This document shows, one piece after another, positions 55,332-64,000 of a stretch of 64,000 nucleotides of DNA. Below the pieces are notes generated by a model. The model saw only the letters and a list, made by a program, of their open reading frames with translations, had not been told where the DNA came from and searched no databases. Each line of letters begins with the position of its first letter. The stretch's first letter is position 1. The stretch spans positions 1,798,001 through 1,862,000 of the forward strand of contig JAGYXB010000825.1 in NCBI GenBank assembly GCA_022495005.1, given 5' to 3'. A program made the translations under genes and the position numbers. This DNA comes from Rhyacophila brunnea (Eukaryota; Arthropoda; Insecta; Trichoptera; Rhyacophilidae).

Positions 55332-56360
55332 CTATGAAGCACTGTAATATATAGTTTAAAGCACAACAATATTGAGTAATATAAATTAGGTTGATGAAAA
55401 CGTACGCGATTCATCTGTGTTTCATATAGCACATGATAATTGTAATTTAATTATCGTATTGGACCAAAACTCATCTTTGCCATACAGAGGTTATAATCGA
55501 TTCAAAAGTGCCCATGATGAATTTAAATTATTTACCAACTCAACATTCACAAAATTTATTTATTTATTGATATATAATTTTACTCATAAATAATACTTAT
55601 ATAAAAAAATATAGCCTCAAATCTTGATACACAATCTTTACAATGAAATATAAATATACACTCCAATATAAAAAAAGTTTTATGAATATAAATTAACAGT
55701 GTAGAGTGTTAGTCTCCAGAAATTTGTTTATAAACATATATATATTATGACACAATATTGGTTATATTTACAACACGTGCTCTTTACTTGGTTGTATTGA
55801 ATGACTAACTAAATGACACTGTGCGCATGTACCCTTGAGACCGAAATGAATATAATCATAATAAAAGTAGTTTCTGTCTTATCGGTTATATTTTGAAAAT
55901 AAATGCTTTGTTAAAATAAAGTCAGTACATTGCTAATCGCACAATTACTTCACTTCCTTATTATTCCTGTGCACCTATTTAAATGAAATATTTTGTCTGC
56001 TGCGCATTTTCGTCATAGGTACATGTCTATTCTCCCCAATCTACGCGAAGTTTAAAATATTTGTCTGTAGGGGGTTGGCAGCGCTGTGTTCTGGAATAGA
56101 ATTTAGGGGTTGTTTCACAAAGGTACAGTGAAATTTTATGGGGGTGACGGCGAATCACGAGGAGGGTGGGATTGTATTACGCCACTGCACCCCCGCCTGT
56201 GTTATTTGAATTGCTTATTGCAGAAACTAAATAACCACGTGTATAATATTAATACTCTCCTACAAAACCTACATTTCGTTTAATCCTGAAAGGTTGATAT
56301 TAAATTTGAATACTTAGCTGTATTCACTTGTTTTCAAATTATTGTTGTTATTATTAGTTG
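55332..56360. other. No gene seen
   Basis: A+T-rich. A G+C-richer stretch near 56060-56210 is unassigned. Confidence 0.45.
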
Positions 56361-56450
56361 TCAGTGGCTAGGGTGGAGGTAGACTGTGGAAATTTGACAT
56401 AAATAGTGCACACTAAACTTTATCAGTCATACTCATTATTTGTTTCATTG
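56361..56450 (+). repeat. Dispersed repeat E, copy 2
   Basis: GGCTAGGGTGGAGGTAGACT, ACATAAATAGTGCACACTAA and CAGTCATACTCATT. Matches copies at 602-694 and 60082-60148. Confidence 0.6.
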
Positions 56451-58554
56451 CAATAAAAATACAAATTACAGATGGTATTGGTTAATTTTTTTAATTCTAT
56501 TAAACGCTACCTAAACCAGATTCATTGGCACTACTCATATAGTGTGATCAACGGTGTATTTTTCAGAATGCACTAAAATAAAACACGCCTTAATAAAAAA
56601 AACCTAAAAAATATTTAATATACATATCACCTTACTATTAATGTGATATATCAACGAAACGGCAAATAATTTTCAACTATAGGCGCAATTTTGGACTCGC
56701 TGCCATTCTGAGAGAGAACGTCGAGCTGGAAACACGTCAATTTGTTTCGTGATGGCGACGGGCGTATTAATTCTTAAATCGTGTAAAGATGACTAAAAAC
56801 GTTACCCATTTACTTTAAAAAGAAAACTTGAATATATTATTATTGTTACTGATAGAACAATAAACAGAAAATAAATGGACACATGTTGGATTTATATGAC
56901 AAATTGTATTTCATTTGACATGCGTCATTTGCACCCGCGACCCGCAATCCGCGCATCGCCTAGCCACGATCTTTTTAGACCGTGCCTCAACTGAGGTATA
57001 ACCTTAAGACCTCGTAAGTCCGATATTATGGAAAATGAAGTTTGTTCGACAAAATTGAAATAAAAAAAACATTTTAAATCATATCAAAACCTCGGTTCTC
57101 TAGACTAGTATGTTGTCCATCTATCGACACATTTTAAAAACTCGTAGGTCTCGTGGTTTTAAACATGGAATTAAAACCTCGTATTTCACAACCAGTTTTA
57201 GCAGATTCATCGATTAAGTGTTTAAAATAATTCTTTAATTACGTTTTTTCTTTCCCCTCAATATTCTTCTCAAATACGACTAATAGGACTTACGAGGTTT
57301 TAATAGTAAGTAATAGTAAACCATTATTATTTAGAATTTAGATAAATAATTGTATACACAGTTGTACCCTATCCTGGATATTATTAATTAGTATCGACCA
57401 ATAAAAAATTACATAATATATAATATTATACGAGATTCAAAAATCCAGACGTGCTCTGGTATAGCGGTGATGAACCTGTGGCAAATTTTACTGGCACGCA
57501 AAATAATTGTGGTACGGCGATACAGTCCTACGAACGTATCTAAAGAACTGTAAAAAATGGAACTACGAACAATTACTACCATATGGACGCTATTTTGAAA
57601 ACGTCATTCGAATGTCAGATTCTATCCAGTTGCGAGTCTTGATTGAGTATTTTTGGACTGTGGCTCCCTCATCCATTCTTAAGGTAACGTTGTAGGTCTG
57701 TACGCCTGTAGAGCTGTCAACCGCCATAGTTTAAGACCCAGCCCCAAATACCGACTGATTTTCAACCAGAATTATAGAGACCAACGACCCGATTTTTTCA
57801 AAACAGGTACGTTAGAACTAAACGTAACACATGGGAAAATTAGTAAAGAAAGTTAATTCTGATGAGTCTAAAAGTGAAATTAATATACTTATTTCAAAGG
57901 ATTTTACACAAGATTTTGAAAGTAATCAGAATACTTTTTTTTAGGAAAACCATTCGGTCGAACTTATATAGTTAAGTATCCTGTAAGGGTGGTAGTATTA
58001 ATTTATCAATTGATACCAACTCAACTTTTCTAAAAACATTCGGAATAATTATTATCAAATATTATAATACAGACTACATATTTTATATACGAATAAGTAT
58101 AGTCTTAACTCGTTTTATAATATTCAGAAAGAATTTCTGCATACTTTGTGCCATCGTTGCATAACTCGCAGAAAAAGTTATCCAGTTAAAACTCTTTCGT
58201 GTTTTATGCAAATTGAGTCTGTTTCCGCGTCCGCATATATATCTAAGTGTACAGATTGAAGCGTATAGAGAATTTGTAATGGTTGAATAAATAAAACACC
58301 TTGTATATAATGCAGGTACAACAGATGGGTCCAGGAAAATTGCTCAACGATGCATTTTCAAATATACTTACAGGGTGTGATAGGAACAATTTTTTTTTTT
58401 TTAAATATATATATTTATCACATTGGTAATATCAATTTATTATTCGATATTTTTTAAAACTACAACATGCCACGTGGCCCAATGACGGTAGTGTATTAAA
58501 ACAATATTGCAGTAATAGAAGTAAGACAATCACATAAATGTATTGTGACCAGGG
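56451..58554. other. About 2.1 kb without a recognisable gene
   Basis: A C+G-richer piece at about 56930-56980 (GCACCCGCGACCCGCAATCC) could be a decayed tRNA-like head on the minus strand. The plus frame at 57507-57695 has no family features that I recognise. Confidence 0.4.
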
Positions 58555-58605
58555 AGACAGACAGGGACTCAACCTGGGTCGACCAGTTAAGTGAGAAAAA
58601 TACAC
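58555..58605 (-). repeat. tRNA-like SINE head
   Basis: Minus-strand TTAACTGGTCGACCCAGGTT then GAGTCCCTGTC: B-box-like GGTTGAGTCCC next to a tRNA-like arm. No complete tRNA fold. Confidence 0.4.
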
Positions 58606-58825
58606 AATTTTTCTCAAGTTAAATAAATATATAGCTGTGCGATACGATTTGATGTGATGATGATGACTGATATAATTAAATGATAATTCACGTGTAGAAT
58701 TTTATTTTAAAATTATTTTAAGTGTGTTTCCTAAATTACAAAAATGCTATTTATCCAATATGGCGAAGGGTTGCATGTTACTTGACTACTATAAAAGGAC
58801 GTCGCGATCAGTACTCCATAATATT

Positions 58826-59080
58826 ATGATGATGAAAAGTGCCGACAACTCAATAAATCAGCTGGATTTATTTTTAAATCGCTAAATATACACAGAATCA
58901 CCTTATCTCTGGGGTTCCACAGAAACCTGTCGAAAATCACACTATCCATAACCTTTGCGATATATAGGGGGGCCGCTTCAGGATATGGGGCCATGATAGT
59001 GAACTCACCGGGAATCGAACCCGGAGGCCGAATAAGAAGCCAGTACCCTACTAACTGGTCTACCCTCGCCCACTTCATTC
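58826..59080 (-). repeat. SINE-like element with well-preserved tRNA-like T-arm
   Basis: Minus strand: GGGCGAGGGTAGACCAGTTA, then CTCCGGGTTCGATTCCCGGT, in which CCGGG-TTCGATT-CCCGG is a perfect T-arm with B-box. There is no acceptor-stem partner for GGGCGAG, so it is not a tRNA gene. The body continues to about 58826 with CCCCAGAGATAAGGTGATTC. It differs from families A and B. Confidence 0.65.
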
Positions 59081-61852
59081 ATTATCACAATACCATATTC
59101 GTCATAAAATGTTTTATTCTATTGTCTAAATATTACTCTGTGTTGAAAACGATCAATTATTTCAGATCGCGTTATCACGGAATATTGTATCCTGAGAAAA
59201 TAATGGGTTTATGTTTTATCACGTCTCATTTTCGACAATCCCTCTCCTCCCCCCTTCCCAACCTCATATATCATAAATCGTTACATTGTTCAGAATAACC
59301 TTCACCCTACACCCCACATATACGACGTCACATCATATACGGAAGACTCCATATTATGTAAAACAAAAAGAATACATTTAATTTAACCTTTCCCTTACCA
59401 TGGTAAAAAAATTACGCCCGTTCCCATGCCGTCCACTCAGTGTCCCGCTAGAAATTTGGCATTTTAAGGCATTTTAAAAGCTAATTGATTGCTTCAAAAG
59501 GTAAAGTATGTTTTTAAATACTATTTAGTCATCGTTTAACATGTTATTCTGTGTATATCACATGCAATTATCTTATAATCGTGTATAATAATCGGACATC
59601 GATAAATGTACGTCATAACCAAACCACGGTGTGTCTCGATCTGTTTTAAATGGAACAACGAACACACGCTGTCATTTCACGGAGAGTGGGGATGGCTAAT
59701 TCATCCGAAGCGGACGAGGGTGTTGTAAGGTAGAATAACACGTGTACAGGCGTTCGTTATTACGTTCGCCACATAAAATAAAAGATACCTAGCATATTAT
59801 GAAATAATATTGGCTTCGATATATTTTAATGAACACATTAAGTTTTATTGCTTACATTTTGTCCAATATATAGTGGACAAAGATATATATCTAAATATAT
59901 ATCAAACTCAAAATTTTATGAAAACCTTTTTAGGGCTTCTGAAACTAGGCGCTTCACTTGAAGAGTTAAAAAATACCAACAACATGACGTGTAATAATAA
60001 TATGTATTTTATATTTAACGAAAAGAGAAGTATGAATGAAAAAGTGTGCACAAAATTGTAGGATTGGATTGGAAATATGTACGTATGACTCACAATGCAC
60101 TATTTATGTCGGATCTTAACAGTCTACCTCCACACTTCACCACTGAGAAATAATATAATAGTATATTATTATGTATATACCTACATCAGATTGAGTATGA
60201 TAATATTTATTTATATAATAATATTATTTGGTAAGTACTTATGAAATTAGAATGATTCAGTAATCTTAATATGAATTTCTTGTACCTACATACAATCCAC
60301 CGATATTATGGACATATTATTATATATAGTTAATAATAATATATAATATTATAACACAATATCATGTAAACACAACAGGTTCACTATGATTATTTATTTA
60401 CATATTAGGTATGTAAGTAGGTACCTACTTTATAATTTTATTATTGGTACTTGTAAAATTAAAAAATAAAAATGCTGAAAACACTATAAAATATTTTTTG
60501 CAACTGTGTGTCTACTTCATAAACAAAAGTTGCACTTAAATTGCATTTGCTGACTCATTATTATTTTCGGATGAAAGCTATTATTAGTGATTTACGACGA
60601 CAATACAATTTATTACGGTTCAACCATGGACCAACAAAATAATGTCTCATTTATAATCTTTTATAATTAAAAAAACTAATATAGGTAGGTATTAGTAATA
60701 TCGTCAAAAAAAGGATATTTTAGAATATCGTATTAACCGCACCGCACCGCAATTTACAAAGCTACAGTTAACTATAGATACAAATATATTATTATTGATG
60801 CTAGTCATTAGAACATACCTACATTTTCTGTAGCTGTCTGATTTCAATGCAGGGTATTTATTTAAACGGGTTTAATATTTGGGTTTGAATACAACATTTG
60901 AATGGGTAGGTACATCAATATTATGAAATTTATCGCATTGTATTATTTTCCTAAAATTCTAAAACAGAATGAAATAATATTACCCTTGCCAATATTTAAC
61001 ATATTGCATTGCCTAATATGATAATAGTATAAACATGTAGAACATGTGAATACGCCACGCCACATGCTGTGCTGTTTTTATTTAGCCCGCTCGAGAATTT
61101 TTTTCAATTGCCTATGTCCCACAAACTGATGTAATCTTTACAAACCTTGTAGCAAGGGTCTGTATTCTAAATCCGGGAAAAAAGGTTTTATGACTTGACT
61201 AGACAATGGTCAATAGCATTGGATCCTTTTCGTTAATTGTTTATGAATAAACGCCACATGTAGCGAAGTTAACACGGTAAAATGAACACTAATAACATTG
61301 CGTTAAGGGTTGCTTTGGCGTTTATCGTCAGATGTATTTGAACAATGTATACTTCAAGGTTCGATATATTATGGGAGGCTATAACTGATTGCATTATTCA
61401 CAGAATTATGTTGAACAAAGACATACATTTCTATCTCTGACTAACAAATGACATTTTAAAATAGTGTCTCATGTTTACATTACTATTATGCGCGTTTCTC
61501 TAACGTATATCTTTCTAGATAGCCCTATCACTGTCTTATCAAAATATTGATTAGACTTTCGAAAAATGATTAATTTTACATATAAAACATTCAATTCAAC
61601 CACCTATATATTTTTCTTTTTATGCCTAAATATTTTATCTACAAATAGCTAAAAGTAGACGTTTATATACATAATAATAAGTGGGGTATCTATGATTTAA
61701 GGTCATTTCTAAACTGCGAGACCATCGTCCTCTTGCGACCTCTTAAGTCGGTACTAATACAACGCGTGAAAATCTGTCCTCATCTATGCGATGACGTTTT
61801 TACAATATACCTTAATGTTTATTTAATCTATTCTGTGATTTTTAAATAAGCA
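59081..61852. other. No gene; repeat E fragment at 60082-60148
   Basis: A+T-rich. The repeat E piece (minus) reads GTGGAGGTAGACTGTTAAGA and CATAAATAGTGCATTGTGAG. CCGCACCGCACCGCA at about 60737-60751 is a short CCGCA repeat. A small plus frame at 59810-60061 has no recognisable family. Confidence 0.45.
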
Positions 61853-62005
61853 ATTTTTTATTCAATAAATAGTACACAAGATTTAGTAATGTAGCATTCA
61901 TTATTAAACATACATAATTTAGAATAACTCAAAAACTACATAATATTTATTGTACTCTAACCTGAATCAATCCGATTTTAGCTAATGTACTTCACCAATT
62001 AACCA
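61853..62005 (-). repeat. SINE family A copy with tRNA-like head
   Basis: Minus strand: GGTTAATTGGTGAAGTACAT (A-box region), B-box-like GGTTAGAGTAC, then tail TAAATTATGTATGTTTAATA ending at an A-run (plus-strand T-run at 61853-61860). Confidence 0.6.
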
Positions 62006-62084
62006 ATATGTACAACCAACCACGCACAAAATCTTCAAATCATGATTTAAAATCAAGTTACATAATATTATTTACCTTGATTGG

Positions 62085-62170
62085 AGATGACGTCAACATC
62101 AACATCCAATGTTTTACGGAATCTGATGTACGCAGGTTAGAGTCTCGCTGAGTACAAAAAAATTCTAGAT
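62085..62170 (+). repeat. tRNA-like SINE head, opposite to its neighbour
   Basis: B-box-like GGTTAGAGTCTC (62135-62146) with CAACATCCAATGTTTTACGG before it. It lies about 80 bases from the minus-oriented copy, another inverted arrangement. Confidence 0.4.
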
Positions 62171-63589
62171 ATGTTTTTATGCGATCATGATAATATTATA
62201 GTGGAAAAATAGTACGTTAAACATGGGGAGATGGATGTCTTATAGTACGAATTAATTAGTTTTCTCAACTGCACTATCGGCCCCTTAGAGTCAAAGAAAC
62301 GTATCTTAATTTTTAACGATTTTGAGTAACGTACGCTAATGTGGTATTTTTTGCCTATGCGTTTACTTTTTCGTACAAGTTGGATCTTTTAATATACAGA
62401 TATAAGTACGTAGAGTTGATTACAAATTACATGAATGAGAAATTAAGAGAAAGGAAAATGTTATTTCTTAATTTTGTTTGTTTATATACGTTATATTGAT
62501 TCATTGAGCAACATTTTCGCCCTTCACTACTAACACGCTACATGAGGTTAAAGCTTCGATTTTTTCCATCTAATGTATTTTTGGAAATGGATTTTAGTGT
62601 TTATAAAATCACTTTATATAATATCCTCTTGGATATACTGTAGTATTTCGCATATCAGGGAGGCAGTAGACTATTACCGGTGTCTATATACCGCCCGGTA
62701 CATGTTGAGGTACCTGTTTGTCAGTCTAGACGTCTGGCCGGTATTTTGACTGTACCGATGGTGTCTGCGATGGCGGTAACTTCCCTTTCAAACGATATTA
62801 ATTTAATTTTGTTGATACTTACATAGTGTGCCTTGGTTCAGGACAAAGAGTATCAAAGTAGGTAGTATTTAAGGACATAATGCATGCTAGACAACGAGTC
62901 GACCTTAGGAGGCATTTTAGTTTTGTGGTAGTTGCGGTGATAACTTTCTACATATTATATAGTTTCGAAATTAATTTTACACGTCTTACACGTTGGGTTA
63001 TAATGTCTGGCAAATACACATGGTTGGGCCAAATATGCTAGCCCTCATTCCTTTCTTCCCACCTACTTCCAAATCCCTTATTTATTATTGTCACATGACC
63101 AGACGACGAGCAATTACGGGTCATCAATCGACCGTGATTGAATAACATTCAGTTATCTCAAGACAACTGGTGCATGTAGGCTTGTTACCTCTAAACAATA
63201 CTTTATTGATTAAATCAATTAAACAGACCGCTTCAAGAGTTAGTTCGAGTGTCATCAAGAAAGCGGTCGCGTTGCAGGCTTGTGACAGCTTAGCCCTTAT
63301 TAACTACCGAGTGGCTCAAAACGCATGTGTTTGACCTTCGTTGCGCTAAATCTGTTACGGTTTGAGTGAACGTCGCTTCTATCATCATCATTCATCAATC
63401 TCATATATCATCCATCAAAAGTGTATCGTCCGTTTACCAGCCCGTTTATGTAAGTGCATGAACACCGAACCGGCCCCATCGCGCGCCAGCCTTCTCAGCA
63501 TAAAGGTCAGTGTCTGCCATTCTGCGTAAACCCCCCACCCCCCTAGATCCGTAATCCACCAACCAACACCATCGTCAAATTACAGCCCA
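62171..63589. other. No gene; mixed-composition stretches of possible regulatory interest
   Basis: 62640-62790 (ACCGCCCGGTACATGTTGAG, GACGTCTGGCCGG) and 63000-63370 (CGACGAGCAATTACGGGTCA, GAAAGCGGTCGCGTTGC) are richer in G+C and have no partner elsewhere in the window. I see no coding structure. 63470-63550 is C-rich. Confidence 0.3.
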
Positions 63590-63614
63590 CTGCAAAAGCG
63601 CCACAAGCATATAT

Positions 63615-63775
63615 TATTTTGCAATTTGTGTTTGGAGTCAGAGTATGAACTTAATAAGTTGAGCAAGTGACTAACATCCATTCATCGTAAAAGAAATCTG
63701 TTAATACAAACCTCCACTCTATGGAGGTCTATACTATATGATATTCTTATGATCAATCGGACATGGTTAAAAAAT
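63615..63775 (+). repeat. SINE family B body
   Basis: TTTGGAGTCAGAGTATGAAC, TTGAGCAAGTGACTAACATC, CAAACCTCCACTCTATGGAG, ending ATCGGACATGGTTAAAAA. The head at about 63585-63615 has decayed. Confidence 0.7.
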
Positions 63776-64000
63776 AATAATATCACCTATGAAATATATT
63801 AATATTGTATTATAAAGTAAAATCAATCTCAGTAGGTACAATACAAGCACATTCTAAAGTATATTATATATTTATATGCATGATTTTACAAATTCTTGTA
63901 TAGTAAATGTGTCCCCGTACAAAAGATAAAACCTAAAATATATGCCAAGATTTCTCAAAAGCGACCGAACGAGCTTGAAAAAGTACATACATATTTATGA
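63776..64000. other. No gene seen
   Basis: A+T-rich sequence to the window end. Confidence 0.5.

Noticed and set aside
58998..59074. Possible functional tRNA gene on the minus strand
   Set aside because: The T-arm and B-box are perfect, but the acceptor stem does not pair and a SINE body follows directly.

Overview
The window is A+T-rich, gene-poor nuclear DNA from an arthropod, most probably an insect. The evidence is R1-clade and RTE-like non-LTR retrotransposons, mariner and hAT transposase remnants, tRNA-headed SINEs and TTAGG repeats, the ancestral arthropod telomere motif. A moth or butterfly is my best guess, but that rests on repeat style and not on a host gene. I found no host protein-coding gene, no rRNA, no convincing functional tRNA and no bacterial-style operon. 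The window reads as a large intergenic or intronic stretch built by successive transposon insertions.

Left part (1-10.9 kb). It opens in the end of a hAT transposon (transposase C-terminus, then a terminal inverted repeat ending at 519). Next come an RTE-type reverse-transcriptase C-terminal pseudogene (1406-1830, minus) and two inverted copies of a dispersed repeat called repeat A here (2605-2990 and 3395-3874). An RTE-like remnant (4558-10315) follows, whose 3' part has expanded into a tandem array of roughly 120-130 bp units. Into that array an R1-clade retrotransposon copy has inserted (6531-9855). It is 5'-truncated but carries an uninterrupted frame of about 960 codons with reverse transcriptase, RNase H and a C-terminal zinc-knuckle-like motif, and it ends in a 22-base A run.

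Middle (11-44 kb). This is a nested mosaic. It holds an 863-bp element with 13-bp inverted repeats and a TCA duplication inside a LINE fragment, a Tc1/mariner-type MITE with TA duplication, and a hAT-like foldback element whose arms are a degenerate minisatellite with an exact 8-bp duplication. It also holds a broken mariner, a foldback with a CCTAA telomere-like core, two near-identical LTR-like 335-bp repeats, several tRNA-headed SINEs and a second mariner pseudogene. At 43.7-44.2 kb a truncated R1-clade element of the telomere-specific kind sits between TTAGG blocks.

Right part (44-64 kb). This is mostly unique-looking A+T-rich DNA with scattered SINE copies, palindromes and a few G+C-richer stretches that could be regulatory. 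The main relationships among elements are nesting: repeat A lies inside three different DNA transposons, the R1 element lies in a satellite, and a hAT-like foldback lies in a SINE. These give a relative order of insertions.
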